In this document: positions 50,026-59,515 of the stretch, piece by piece
How the letters are laid out: the number at the start of each line of letters is the position of its first letter
How positions within the stretch are numbered: the stretch's first letter is position 1
DNA from: DATLYB01 sp964502525
GTDB lineage: Bacteria > Bacteroidota > Bacteroidia > Chitinophagales > CAIOSU01
Assembly: GCA_964502525.1 (NCBI GenBank)
Contig: CAZCXH010000003.1
Location: 1-64,000 of the forward strand
Reading direction: 5' to 3'
DNA length: 64,000 nucleotides
Program-made: the position numbers and the translations under genes
The notes under the pieces: generated by a model
Told to the model about the DNA's origin: nothing
Databases searched by the model: none
What the model saw: the letters and a program-made list of their open reading frames with translations, nothing else

Positions 50026-50817
50026 ATGCTTTTCATTCTAATAAATTTCTTCTCATGTAAAGAAGAACCAATTCCTTCGTACATTCACATTCCATCCGTT
50101 TCAGTCACTACCGGCTCGTCCGAAGGATCTTCATCTTCCAACATATCCGATGCATGGGTTTATCTGAACGCCTCTCTTCAGGGAGTTTATGAACTTCCCG
50201 TTCAGTTTCCAATCATCGCGGAAGGAAATACCCAACTGGTCATTTACGCAGGAATAAAACTCAACGGAATTTCCGCCACAAGGGCGGAATATCCATTGTA
50301 CAGCCCTGATACCATTGACCTTCATCTCGAACGAACAGTTGCGGATACGATTCATCCTGTGGTAAAATATACTCCCTTTGCAGTTTTCAACCTCATCGAA
50401 GATTTTGAAACCGGCAGCAGCTTCAGCAATATCCAATTAAACACGGCAGATATCTTTGAGGGCGGCAAATCCGGACGGCTGCAGGTCAATGACAGCAGCG
50501 AAGTGACTGCGATATCCAATGCATCCTTTGCGATTCCCTATAATTCCCAGGCGGTATTTTTTGAAATGAATTATAAAAACAACCGGGAATTCTTTGTCGG
50601 CATCCAGGTTGCTCTGGGAGGAGAAACTTTTTCGCTGGGCAAGATAACCGTTACCGAAAGCAACGAATGGAACAAACTTTACGTCAATTTCACGCCAGAG
50701 GTAAAAGAATCAAGGGGCGACAGTTACCGGGTGTTCTTGCTTGCCTCAGCCGGTGAGCCAATTTCTTCAATGATATTATTCGATAATCTAAAATTGGTTC
50801 ACGCAAGGGTTCAGTGA
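50026..50817 (+). CDS. lipoprotein of unknown function
   Basis: About 263 residues from the ATG at 50026. A short lipoprotein signal peptide (LFILINFFSC) is followed by a beta-rich region with strands such as ISDAWVYLNASLQGVYELPV and FAVFNLIEDFETGSSFS. The C-terminal half looks like a carbohydrate-binding beta-sandwich (FFVGIQVALGGETFSLG and MILFDNLKLVH). No named family is recognised. The stop overlaps the start region of the sugar transferase gene, so they are co-translated; the pair suggests a role in surface polysaccharide assembly or attachment. Confidence 0.7.
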   Translation: MLFILINFFSCKEEPIPSYIHIPSVSVTTGSSEGSSSSNISDAWVYLNASLQGVYELPVQFPIIAEGNTQLVIYAGIKLNGISATRAEYPLYSPDTIDLHLERTVADTIHPVVKYTPFAVFNLIEDFETGSSFSNIQLNTADIFEGGKSGRLQVNDSSEVTAISNASFAIPYNSQAVFFEMNYKNNREFFVGIQVALGGETFSLGKITVTESNEWNKLYVNFTPEVKESRGDSYRVFLLASAGEPISSMILFDNLKLVHARVQ

Positions 50818-52241
50818 TGATTTTCAACAGGAAGAAAATCGCAATTTTTTATCTGCTGAACGATTTCATCTCAGCGATGGTGGCGTGGGGGCTGATGTTC
50901 GTTTTCAGGAAAACTTACATTGGCGGTTATCAGTTGTTTGTTCACGACCAAGCCATCTTCGACCGGAATTTTTACATAGGGATTTTTATTATTCCCATAT
51001 TCTGGATAGCGCTTTATTTCATCACAGGAACCTACCGCGAATTCTATCGAAAATCAAGGCTCGCTGAAGTCTATAAAACCCTTATCACATCCATCGCTGG
51101 GGTCACTTTTCTGTTTTTCACGCTGATCCTGGATGACCAGATTGACAATGATATTACCAACTATTACCGTACCGTGGTGGTGCTGCTTTTACTTCACTTT
51201 TTTTTCACCGCCAGCGGCAGAATCTTACTACTGAACCGCGTGAAAAGCCAGGTGAGGCGCGGGCTGATTGGATACAACACGATTATTGTCGGTGGAAATG
51301 AAAATGCCGTTCAGCTTTATCATGACATCCGCGATCCGCAAAAGGGATTGGGATACAAGCTCACCGGATTTATTGACACGAACGGCAGCAGCGCCAACGG
51401 GTTAGCCGCTCACCTTCCCCAACTCGGCAAGCTCGCTGACCTCGAAAGGATGGCGGGAGCCGACAACATCAAGGAAGTGATCATCGCCATCGAAACCTCG
51501 GAACATCACCGCCTCAGCGAAATCATCAACACGCTTGCCGACACAAAGGTTATCATTAAAATCATCCCGGATATGTATGACATCCTCTCCGGGTCGGTGA
51601 AGATGAGCAACGTAATCGGAGCGCCACTTATCGAGATTTATCCCGACATGATGCCATTCTGGCAAAAGATTCTGAAGCGGATGATTGACGTGGCCGCTTC
51701 ATCGGCAGCGCTCGCGATACTTTCGCCACTGATGCTTTACATCATGCTGCGCGTGAGGCTTTCATCCCCGGGGCCGGTGTTTTTTTCGCAGGAGCGCATC
51801 GGGAAGCATGGACAACCTTTCATGATATATAAATTCCGTTCAATGCATGTAGGCGCTGAAACGAACGGGCCGAAGCTCTCATCCAAAGACGATCCGCGCA
51901 TCACGCCCTATGGACGTTCGCTGCGCAAATGGCGCTTCGATGAGCTGCCGCAGTTCTACAACATCCTGAGAGGCGACATGTCGCTGGTGGGCCCCCGGCC
52001 AGAGCGCAGGTTTTTCATCGAGCAATTGATATCGCGGGATCCCGCTTACAAGCACCTGCAAAAAGTGAAACCCGGCATCACTTCATGGGGCATGGTGAAA
52101 TTCGGCTATGCGGAAAATGTTGACCAGATGATACAGCGGATGAAGTGGGACCTGCTCTACATCGAGAACATGTCGCTCGCCATTGACTTCAAGATCATGA
52201 TCTACACAGTGCTGGTTATATTGGAGGGAAGGGGAAAATAG
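50817..52241 (+). CDS. polyprenyl-phosphate sugar phosphotransferase (exopolysaccharide initiating)
   Basis: About 474 residues from the ATG at 50817. Four N-terminal transmembrane helices (about 10-130), a Rossmann-like domain (about 145-270; GYNTIIVGGNENAVQLYHD and GYKLTGFIDTNG), a fifth helix, and the C-terminal bacterial sugar-transferase domain (about 280-474). In the latter, FFSQERIGKHGQPFMIYKFR, SLRKWRFDELPQFYNILRGD and MSLVGPRPERRFF carry the active-site residues. It moves a sugar-1-phosphate to undecaprenyl phosphate, starting a surface polysaccharide. Other glycosyltransferases are not next to it, so its pathway genes lie elsewhere. Confidence 0.92.
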   Translation: MIFNRKKIAIFYLLNDFISAMVAWGLMFVFRKTYIGGYQLFVHDQAIFDRNFYIGIFIIPIFWIALYFITGTYREFYRKSRLAEVYKTLITSIAGVTFLFFTLILDDQIDNDITNYYRTVVVLLLLHFFFTASGRILLLNRVKSQVRRGLIGYNTIIVGGNENAVQLYHDIRDPQKGLGYKLTGFIDTNGSSANGLAAHLPQLGKLADLERMAGADNIKEVIIAIETSEHHRLSEIINTLADTKVIIKIIPDMYDILSGSVKMSNVIGAPLIEIYPDMMPFWQKILKRMIDVAASSAALAILSPLMLYIMLRVRLSSPGPVFFSQERIGKHGQPFMIYKFRSMHVGAETNGPKLSSKDDPRITPYGRSLRKWRFDELPQFYNILRGDMSLVGPRPERRFFIEQLISRDPAYKHLQKVKPGITSWGMVKFGYAENVDQMIQRMKWDLLYIENMSLAIDFKIMIYTVLVILEGRGK

Positions 52242-52325
52242 ACGTTGAGAATCAGAAGCCAGGCAGGTTGAATGCTGATGCAGTTGAGTTCAAATGATGC
52301 GGTCAATGCTGCAACATTGATGCGT

Positions 52326-52376
52326 GGAATCATTTGTCCGGGCGCCCGCATGAAGAGCCGCCCAAACAATGATTCC
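52326..52376. terminator. hairpin between convergent genes
   Basis: GGAATCATT pairs with AATGATTCC, and GGGCG with CGCCC further in. It lies between the end of the sugar transferase gene and the end of the YtkA-like lipoprotein gene on the other strand, so it could act on both. No clear T run. Confidence 0.4.
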
Positions 52377-52401
52377 CGGAATAAATAAAAGCCGGGGCAT
52401 T

Positions 52402-53229
52402 TTAGAATTCCACTTCAAAGTACGAAGTGGAGTCTGCCACTTCCGCGCCTTGCTTAATCAGCAGGTTAATTCTCCAAAGTCCCGACATGGTGAAGTTTAC
52501 CTTCCCGTCATAATGTCCTCTGCTGGTATGATAGGGGTTCATATTATTTGGAGAACCATGACCCATGGCGAGCATTTGAGGGTCAATCTCCACGCTATAA
52601 GTTTCCACCGGGGGGAAACTCATCATGCTTTCTCTTTTGTGAATGGTGATTTCAAAGTCATTGATGCCAACAACAGGTTCTGACGGCTCAATGTAGCTGA
52701 TGATAATGGGCGTGCTGTCGTTAAGCGTAGTGACCACGCGTGTTCTTGTTTTTTCCGGGTCCTTTACTGCAAGCGGCAGCGTGACTTCACCCTCCTTGTT
52801 ATTCTTATGATTGTGAACTGTTATTTTAAGAGACCATCCCATACCTGCCGGCATCTGGAAAACCACCGCGCAATGGAACAATCCATCATCTTCATCGGCA
52901 TGCTGGCTGGTTGGGTTTTCGTAAGGAGCGGAGTGTGAGGAAGCTCCCATATCCATCTCAGGCATCAGGTAAATATGCCCCTCATGCAACCCTTCCCCGG
53001 TAACGGAGTCGAGCAACTGGACAAACAGTTTATTGTAGCCGGTAAAAAGGCTGTCATTCGCCCATAGTTTTACCAAAGCACCGCTGCCGGACGCTTGGCC
53101 GCTGGCAATGAGCGTTTTTCCTTCGGTGCCATCAGGATGACCGTCATCCTCTTCATTGCATGATGTAATAAAGATACCGCTGATAAGAGCCGCAACAAGA
53201 AGGCTCCTATTCAATTTTGAATAGAACAT
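52402..53229 (-). CDS. YtkA-like lipoprotein, probably metal-related
   Basis: 275 residues. Lipoprotein signal peptide (SLLVAALISGIFITSC), then a first beta domain (KLWANDSLFTGYNKLFVQL) with a His-rich loop (MPEMDMGASSHSAPYENP) and a C-terminal YtkA-like domain (about 180-275) with MLAMGHGSPNNMNPYHTSRG and GKVNFTMSGLWRINLLI. The Met/His motifs, MDM and MGHGSPNN, are common in proteins of copper-handling loci in this phylum. The next upstream gene on this strand is a small conserved protein known from the same kind of locus. Direct metal binding is inferred. Confidence 0.78.
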   Translation of the reverse strand: MFYSKLNRSLLVAALISGIFITSCNEEDDGHPDGTEGKTLIASGQASGSGALVKLWANDSLFTGYNKLFVQLLDSVTGEGLHEGHIYLMPEMDMGASSHSAPYENPTSQHADEDDGLFHCAVVFQMPAGMGWSLKITVHNHKNNKEGEVTLPLAVKDPEKTRTRVVTTLNDSTPIIISYIEPSEPVVGINDFEITIHKRESMMSFPPVETYSVEIDPQMLAMGHGSPNNMNPYHTSRGHYDGKVNFTMSGLWRINLLIKQGAEVADSTSYFEVEF

Positions 53230-53294
53230 AAATTAAATTTTTTGTTTGGTTAAAAAAATGCGGATAGAAACAGAAATAACCCGGGAGCAGGCAG

Positions 53295-53666
53295 TCAGCA
53301 AAAGCTGATTGCTGGCGGATGAAATATCTTAAGCGGGAAAGAGGTGCAAATTATCTTCATTTCAGGGGCAAAAACTGTTTTTACGCCATCATGCAACATG
53401 AGGGCGTTTCCGTTATTTTCAAAAAAATAAATGATTTGTGAAAACTCTTTAACCCCCTTGGGATCTTTCTTTTGTTCCTCCTCATCTTTTTGCAATTGCT
53501 TGCGCAGGTGGCATTTGCCCTCGCAATGCATCTGAGGCCTTGTTTTGTTCACGCACCATTGACTGGCGATGTAATTTTTATTGATGTGATAATTGATAAA
53601 AATAAGAGCCTGGCTCATCGGCTGAAGAACCGCCATAATGGAAGCGAGATAAAACAGGAACTTCAT
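53295..53666 (-). CDS. small membrane-anchored protein of metal-handling loci
   Basis: 123 residues. One N-terminal transmembrane helix or signal anchor (LFYLASIMAVLQPMSQALIF), followed by a conserved Cys/His segment: CVNKTRPQMHCEGKCHLRKQL. I recognise this motif from short uncharacterised proteins next to YtkA-like and TonB genes in Bacteroidota. The rest is charged with a short aromatic tail. It is upstream of the YtkA-like lipoprotein gene by 65 bp, probably one operon. Function unknown; the Cys/His pattern suggests binding of a soft metal. Confidence 0.7.
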   Translation of the reverse strand: MKFLFYLASIMAVLQPMSQALIFINYHINKNYIASQWCVNKTRPQMHCEGKCHLRKQLQKDEEEQKKDPKGVKEFSQIIYFFENNGNALMLHDGVKTVFAPEMKIICTSFPLKIFHPPAISFC

Positions 53667-54103
53667 GGCTTAAAGGTAGCCCCTTTGGCGCAATGATAAG
53701 CAATAAAGCTGCGGAAGCGAATAATTTTCATCAGTTGTTACCTCAACCGCACGAAACAGCATGAAAAACGAATCATAATCGGTTCGACTAACTCCGGACT
53801 CCTTCGGAAGATATACGACCGTCCTTTAGGGCACAAACTGGAAAGCCTGTTTCCAAATTTCTGTTTGATTTTCAGAAAACATGTCGGTTTCTCAGTCCGA
53901 TAGTACGTGATTATTATAATAGAAGAATATAATTTATTTTTCGCCACCTGTTCACAAGCGGCACAGATGTTGCCTGAGGGATAATTAAGCCGGATGTATT
54001 CCTTTTACCATCATATCGCCAATGACATACACTCCGAGCGCGGAGATGTCTATATTTCACCTGCCTGAGTGATTGAATGTATTTAATTTGCGTTTTTCCA
54101 AGC
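53667..54103. other. intergenic stretch upstream of two divergent genes
   Basis: No ORF other than shadows. Holds a TCCGGACTCCTTCGG-type word that recurs in reverse near 42895, a small GGAAAGCCTGTTTCC palindrome (about 53849-53863), and the leaders of both flanking genes. TTTAATTTG, 20 bp before the tamL start, may be a -7 element. Confidence 0.45.
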
Positions 54104-56461
54104 ATGAGCTTTCGTTTGAAGCTAACAACCCTTCTTTTTTTTACAGCAACGCTTTTCTTCGCGACAGGCTGCGGCAATCTGAGGTTTCTTAATGAGGGCG
54201 AGGCATTGTTCATGGGAAATAAAATCGGGATCGAGAGCAATGAAACCATTATCAAACAGGGGCAATTCAAGCGTGACCTGGCAAGCATAACACAGTTGCA
54301 GCGCAACAAGAAATTTATCGGCTTGTTCAAGACGCGGCTCTGGTTTTACAATGTAGCCAGCAGAAAAAAACCGAACAAATTCAGGTACTGGATGAGAAAC
54401 AAGGTGGGTGAACCACCCGCGCTCTATGACTCGCTGCTGATTGAAAAATCAGCCGTGATGATCGAGAATTACCTGAAAAACAAAGGATATCTCTATCCTG
54501 AGGTGAGTTATGAGGCAAGAATTGAGTCGAAGCTTAAAGACAGGAGCAAAAAGATAAGCGAAAAGCGGGCTGCCATTAGGGAAAGAAAAAAAAGGGCCTG
54601 GGCTACCTATTACGTGAAGACAGGCAATCTTTACCGGATCCGCAGCGTCACTTTTCCTTCAGACACCGCGCGCACGAGCCAGATTATCGCGGAACAGCGC
54701 TTCAAGTCGCTGCTTAAAGCGGGCAATCCGCTTGATGTTTCAGAATTAAAAAAGGAGCGCGACCGCATCTCAGATATATTAAGAAATGAAGGTTATTATT
54801 TTTTCAACCGCGATTACGTTTACTTTGACATTGACAGCTCCAGAGGGGAAAGGCAACTCGACATTCTGGTGAGAATCAACATGCCGGATGATCCCGCAAG
54901 GAGGGGCGTGTACAGGATTGACCAGATCAACGTATTTACCGATTATTCGCTTGATAAAATGAAGATCAGTCAATATCGGGATACCACTGACGCGCGTGAG
55001 TTTCACTTCATCAGCGAGAAGCTGCGCTATCGCCCGAAGATTCTCATCTCTGCGATTCATTTCGGCAACGACAGCCTTTTCCGGAAGATCAACCACGTGA
55101 GGTCGGTAAGCCATTTATCCGGATTAGGGGCATTTAAATATGTGAACCTTGAATATATCCCAAAAGAGATGAACGGCAAATATTACCTTGACTGCATGGT
55201 TTACCTTTCACCAGCCAAAAAGCAGGAAGTGAGGGTGGAATTCGAGGCGAATAACAACACCGATTACAACCTCGGCACTTCATTAACGCTGGCGTACCGC
55301 AACCGGAATATTTTCCGCGGCACCGAAGAGCTGCGGTTCAGCGTTTCTGCCGGCTTTGAATCAAACCTTGAAAAGGGAGAAAAATTTTTCAACACTGTTG
55401 ACCTCACGGCCAAGCTGGATTTGTATTTCAACCGGTTCCTCGTTCCATCGAGGCGAAGCATTTCAAAAAACGTGCGTCCGCGCACGCGCATATCATTGCG
55501 CAATGAATTTTTGAGAAGGATTGACTACTACACCACCAACTCATCCACTTTCGCATTCGGGTACGAATGGAGTAAAGTAATCCCAAGAAGGCATATATTC
55601 AATCCCATCGTCATCAATTTTGTAAGGATACTCGAGTCCACGCCTGATTTTGAGGAAGTCATCAACAACAGCCCCTCGTTGAAAAACAGTTTCACCCAGC
55701 AGCTCATCCTCGGCATGGAATACACCTACCTGTGGTCAAATCAGTCCACCAGCGCAAGCAGAAACTTTTTTTATTATATCGGGAAAATCAATACTTCCGG
55801 CAACCTTTTGCATCTGGGAAAGTATTTAGAGCATCTCAACGACAACGTAAAGCCTCCGTATGAAATCTTCAGCGTGCAATACTCGCAGTATTTTCTCATT
55901 GACTCCGATATCCGCAATTATTTCAAGTTGAGCAGAGGCATGCAACTGGTGTCGCGGCTGTATGGCGGCATCGGCATACCTTACGGCAATTCCGAATCGC
56001 TGACCTACATCAAGCAATTTTTCGCGGGTGGAGCCAACAGCATGAGGGGATGGCTGATCCGCGCGCTGGGGCCGGGATCTTACAACTATGAAAAGGATTA
56101 CGATGACAACAGCGACTTCTTCTTTGACCAAACGGGTGAAATCAAACTGGAGGCAAACCTCGAATACCGGTTTGACATATTCAAATTTTTCAAGGGAGCC
56201 CTTTTCCTCGACATGGGCAATATCTGGCTGCTGAGAGCAGACACCTCGCGCCCGGGAGCTAACTTTGATATTGGCAATATCTGGAATGAATTTGCTGTCG
56301 CATCAGGTTTGGGTTTTCGCTTTGATTTCAACTATTTCGTGCTTCGTTTCGATATGGGATTGAAGGTGCGCGAGCCTGCCGATGGAAAGGAAAGATGGCC
56401 CCTCAAGCATTTCCAGTGGCGCGATATCCGTTTTAATATTGCCATCGGGTATCCGTTTTAA
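54104..56461 (+). CDS. tamL: BamA/TamA-family outer membrane lipoprotein TamL
   Basis: About 785 residues from the ATG at 54104, opening a lipoprotein signal peptide (TTLLFFTATLFFATGC). GNLRFLNEGEALFMGNKI follows, the recurring N terminus of TamL in Bacteroidota. POTRA-like domains fill about 40-380 (FKSLLKAGNPLDVSELKKER), and a 16-strand Omp85 barrel the rest, with the loop-6 region FAGGANSMRGWLIRALGPGSY carrying the RGW variant of VRGF/Y, and a last strand RFNIAIGYPF. It helps insert outer membrane proteins, working with TamB. No tamB gene lies next to it here, which is unusual. Confidence 0.9.
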   Translation: MSFRLKLTTLLFFTATLFFATGCGNLRFLNEGEALFMGNKIGIESNETIIKQGQFKRDLASITQLQRNKKFIGLFKTRLWFYNVASRKKPNKFRYWMRNKVGEPPALYDSLLIEKSAVMIENYLKNKGYLYPEVSYEARIESKLKDRSKKISEKRAAIRERKKRAWATYYVKTGNLYRIRSVTFPSDTARTSQIIAEQRFKSLLKAGNPLDVSELKKERDRISDILRNEGYYFFNRDYVYFDIDSSRGERQLDILVRINMPDDPARRGVYRIDQINVFTDYSLDKMKISQYRDTTDAREFHFISEKLRYRPKILISAIHFGNDSLFRKINHVRSVSHLSGLGAFKYVNLEYIPKEMNGKYYLDCMVYLSPAKKQEVRVEFEANNNTDYNLGTSLTLAYRNRNIFRGTEELRFSVSAGFESNLEKGEKFFNTVDLTAKLDLYFNRFLVPSRRSISKNVRPRTRISLRNEFLRRIDYYTTNSSTFAFGYEWSKVIPRRHIFNPIVINFVRILESTPDFEEVINNSPSLKNSFTQQLILGMEYTYLWSNQSTSASRNFFYYIGKINTSGNLLHLGKYLEHLNDNVKPPYEIFSVQYSQYFLIDSDIRNYFKLSRGMQLVSRLYGGIGIPYGNSESLTYIKQFFAGGANSMRGWLIRALGPGSYNYEKDYDDNSDFFFDQTGEIKLEANLEYRFDIFKFFKGALFLDMGNIWLLRADTSRPGANFDIGNIWNEFAVASGLGFRFDFNYFVLRFDMGLKVREPADGKERWPLKHFQWRDIRFNIAIGYPF

Positions 56462-56481
56462 GGTTTGATGCTTCATTTTAA

Positions 56482-56629
56482 CAATAGTCCGGTAGTTTTT
56501 TTACATCAGGGCTATAGCCATTAGTGACGGGCTATCCATTAACTTCCGCCTTTAAGGCGTGGTTAGAGCAGAACAGTGTGTTTACAAAGGCTTTAGCTCT
56601 GGGCAGCGAAAAAAGTTACGAACTGTTGG
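56482..56629. mobile_element. 148-bp MITE, copy 2
   Basis: Same termini (CAATAGTCCGGTAGTTTTTT on the left, complementary ACTGTTG-type end on the right) and same central words as the copy inside the PIN gene, with about 20 differences. TTTTAA flanks both sides (56476-56481 and 56630-56635), a second A/T-rich 6-bp duplication. It lies between tamL and the FG-GAP gene. Confidence 0.8.
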
Positions 56630-56659
56630 TTTTAAGAGAAATACCTGAAATTTGAAGAC

Positions 56660-58954
56660 ATGATGACCAGACCTTCATTCATGGCTTCACTTCTGTGTGT
56701 TGCCCTTCTGCATCCAAATATTTCGTTCAGCCAGTTTGTGTTTAACAAGAAAACGAACATCGCTGTGAAGAAAGGAAGCAACCCCATCCTGAAATACCCG
56801 TGGACGGGCGGCTTCAGCAATCCGCAATTTTCCGGAGCCGATATCAACCATGACGGCATCAAGGATCTGGTGGTGTTCGACAGGACGGGGGATAAGGCGG
56901 TAACCTTTATCAACCACGGATCTTCCGGAACGATTGACTACGAGCACAAGCCTGAATATGAGCCGGCATATTACGGATTCAGCCAGTGGATGCTGATGGA
57001 TGACTTTGACTGCGATGGCAAAGCGGATGTATTCACCTATAACATTGGCGCTGCCGATTATTACAAGGGCAGCTTTACCGCTGATAATATTCTGTATTTC
57101 GATTCCGTCACTTTCTTTGGCTACCCGGCAATCATCGGTGGCGGCATCATCAACGTCTTTATCTCAGCCATTGATATCGCGGCTTTTGCCGACATCAATG
57201 ATGATGGAGATTTGGATATTCTGACCTTTGGGCCTGCAGGCGGAACTTTAAACTATTATGAAAACCAGTCGCAGGAATTGACCGGCACCTGCGGTGATAC
57301 CGTTCTATTCGAGCTTTATGATGAGTGCTGGGGCGGTTTTTTTGAACCTTCCAATACCAATGAAGTGGAATTGAACAACTGCCGCGTATGCTTCACTCCT
57401 ATGGGTATTCCTGCCGCGATGCCCGAATACAAAAACAGCGGAGAGCGGGCGCATTCTGGTTCAACAGTGCTCGCTTTCGATGAAGATGGCGATGGCGATA
57501 AGGAGGTGATTTTGGGCGATATCTCTTTTGAAGCCATCAACAGGCTGGTGAATTGCGGCACCACGGACACAGCGTGCATCTGCGATCAGGATCCGACTTT
57601 CCCGTCCTATGACAAGTCGTATAAACTTCAAATATATCCCGCATCGTTTTACGTTGACATAAATAATGACGGGCTGCGCGATTTATTGGTGGCGCCCAAC
57701 CAACCGGGAACATCCGAAAACTACAAATGCATCTGGCTGTATGAGAACGTGGGAACGCAGGACAGCGTGGTATTCCATTATGTTTCTGATACTTTCCTGA
57801 TTGGCCAAACGCTTGACTTTGGCGAGGGCGCTTATCCCGCCTTCCTTGATTACAACGCTGACGGCTTGCTCGACCTGGTTGTGGGCAATTACGGATATTA
57901 TGTAAATGGCGTAACCTATCGCTCAGGGCTTGCCTTGCTCGAAAATACCGGAACAATAACAGCACCTTCGTTCAAACTAGTTGATCCGGACTTTGCCAAT
58001 GTTTCCGACCTCGGAAGAAAAGCCGTTTTTCCAGCCTTCGGGGACATGGATGGCGATGGCGACCAGGATATGATTATCGGTGAATTTGACGGATTTCTGC
58101 ACTATTACCGCAATACTGCCCCACCGGGAAACGCTGCATCATTCTCTCCGGTGCATGTTCAGATGTTTGGAATTGATGTAGGGCAGTTCAGCGCGCCTTT
58201 TATTTATGATGTGAACGGTGATTCCCTTCCCGACCTGCTGGTGGGCGAAAAGAGCGGCAACGGCACAGCGCAACATAAAGGGCAGATCAACTATTTTGAG
58301 AATAAGGGCACTCGAACCGGCTTTGTGTTCGACACTCTTCCAACCAATGATATTTTCGGAGAAGTGGATGTCCGGATTCCGGGGTGGCCTAACGGATATT
58401 GCACTCCGGTGGTCAGCCCGCTCGACTCATCCGGACAATTATATCTGTTATCGGGTAGCGAAGAAGGAAAGGTGAAAGTTTTTGAATATGATTCCAGCAA
58501 AAGATACAGCGGTGCGTTCACCAAAAGGTTCAATGCGTACTCGAGCATTGACGAAGGAGAGCGAACCGCAATTGCCATTGCCGATTTGAACAATGACGGC
58601 ATGATGGAGATGGTGGTCGGAAACGCGCGCGGAGGGGTGGCATTCTTCACGCAGTCTGATATGATTTATACGGAGATTACCGGCAACATGATTGACATGG
58701 AAAGTTTTCATGTGAAAGTTTTCCCGAATCCCGCCCATGATTTTTTAATGCTCGAGATGGCAAACTTCCAGGGTTCTTCAAAATTTGAAGTTGCCTTATT
58801 CAACCTCGTTGGGAAAAAGATGTGGAGCGGTGAAATTGAAGCGCAGCCGCGGCAAACGCTGAAGCTGCCTGCCGTTCCCAGCGGAATTTATCTTGTCAGA
58901 TTATCCAGCGGGCATCATGCCAGCCTGAGCAAGATTGCCGTTAATCTTCGTTAA
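56660..58954 (+). CDS. T9SS-secreted FG-GAP/VCBS-repeat protein
   Basis: 764 residues. Signal peptide (MASLLCVALLHPNISFSQ), then repeated FG-GAP/VCBS blades with Ca2+-binding D-x-D-x-D loops: GADINHDGIKDLVVFD, ADINDDGDLDILTFG, FDEDGDGDKEVILGD, GDMDGDGDQDMIIGEFDG and DVNGDSLPDLLVGEKSG. A Cys-rich loop occurs near 195-310. The C terminus is a T9SS type A sorting domain (VKVFPNPAHDFLMLEMANF, then IYLVRLSSG). It should form a seven-bladed propeller on the cell surface, like integrin alpha, and serve in adhesion or matrix building. The gene is alone on the plus strand, with the second MITE just upstream. Confidence 0.88.
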   Translation: MMTRPSFMASLLCVALLHPNISFSQFVFNKKTNIAVKKGSNPILKYPWTGGFSNPQFSGADINHDGIKDLVVFDRTGDKAVTFINHGSSGTIDYEHKPEYEPAYYGFSQWMLMDDFDCDGKADVFTYNIGAADYYKGSFTADNILYFDSVTFFGYPAIIGGGIINVFISAIDIAAFADINDDGDLDILTFGPAGGTLNYYENQSQELTGTCGDTVLFELYDECWGGFFEPSNTNEVELNNCRVCFTPMGIPAAMPEYKNSGERAHSGSTVLAFDEDGDGDKEVILGDISFEAINRLVNCGTTDTACICDQDPTFPSYDKSYKLQIYPASFYVDINNDGLRDLLVAPNQPGTSENYKCIWLYENVGTQDSVVFHYVSDTFLIGQTLDFGEGAYPAFLDYNADGLLDLVVGNYGYYVNGVTYRSGLALLENTGTITAPSFKLVDPDFANVSDLGRKAVFPAFGDMDGDGDQDMIIGEFDGFLHYYRNTAPPGNAASFSPVHVQMFGIDVGQFSAPFIYDVNGDSLPDLLVGEKSGNGTAQHKGQINYFENKGTRTGFVFDTLPTNDIFGEVDVRIPGWPNGYCTPVVSPLDSSGQLYLLSGSEEGKVKVFEYDSSKRYSGAFTKRFNAYSSIDEGERTAIAIADLNNDGMMEMVVGNARGGVAFFTQSDMIYTEITGNMIDMESFHVKVFPNPAHDFLMLEMANFQGSSKFEVALFNLVGKKMWSGEIEAQPRQTLKLPAVPSGIYLVRLSSGHHASLSKIAVNLR

Positions 58955-59007
58955 ATTTTGAAACTAAATTTTCCTATTACCGTTTTTATTTCTAATTTCC
59001 TGTCACT

Positions 59008-59439
59008 TTGCTGCTGAAAATATCAAATATTATTCTTTCCGCTGTCATGATCACCGTGACGACAGGTTTCAGCGTGAGCAGGCACTTCTGCAATGAACGG
59101 CTCGTCAACACCGAGTTATTTGCGCTTGCGCCACAATCGTGCCATGAAACTTCGGAGTCATGCTGTAGCGGGAAAATCGCCACGTATTGCGGCATGGATA
59201 TTAAAAGGGATGATTGCTGCAAGAATGAACACACTTTGATAAAATTCACGGAAGAGTTTACCGTAAATCAGAAATGCCATCCGGCAGTTCATCAGTTGAT
59301 CATTTTCGGCATGATACTTCCGGATTTTTGCAAGGGCATTGCTTACGCTGCTGACAAAAGTTCCGGCATAATAAGGATAGCGCATCCGCCCCCAACTGCT
59401 GTTGACCTTCTGGCGCTTATCCGGTCTTTCCTTATCTGA
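59008..59439 (+). CDS. HYC_CC_PP-family protein
   Basis: About 143 residues (first codon TTG). An N-terminal hydrophobic helix (NIILSAVMITVTTGFSV) is followed by Cys-rich motifs HFCNERL, SCHETSESCC and DDCCKNE, then a hydrophobic middle and a late HPPPTAVDLL. These features define the HYC_CC_PP group, present next to TonB-dependent receptors of metal loci in Bacteroidota. It precedes such a receptor by 76 bp. The paired cysteines suggest a membrane-anchored metal-binding protein; no direct evidence. Confidence 0.78.
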   Translation: MLLKISNIILSAVMITVTTGFSVSRHFCNERLVNTELFALAPQSCHETSESCCSGKIATYCGMDIKRDDCCKNEHTLIKFTEEFTVNQKCHPAVHQLIIFGMILPDFCKGIAYAADKSSGIIRIAHPPPTAVDLLALIRSFLI

Positions 59440-59515
59440 GATTTTCATTTGTTTTTTTATTGCCGTTCTGTTCAGGCGGCAGGCATGTTTTTTATTCAAT
59501 TAAAATTTTAAACAA

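Noticed and set aside
53914..54330. Minus-strand ORF of 138 codons at the 5' end of tamL
   Set aside because: It is a shadow of the tamL signal peptide and first domain, with a basic low-complexity product.
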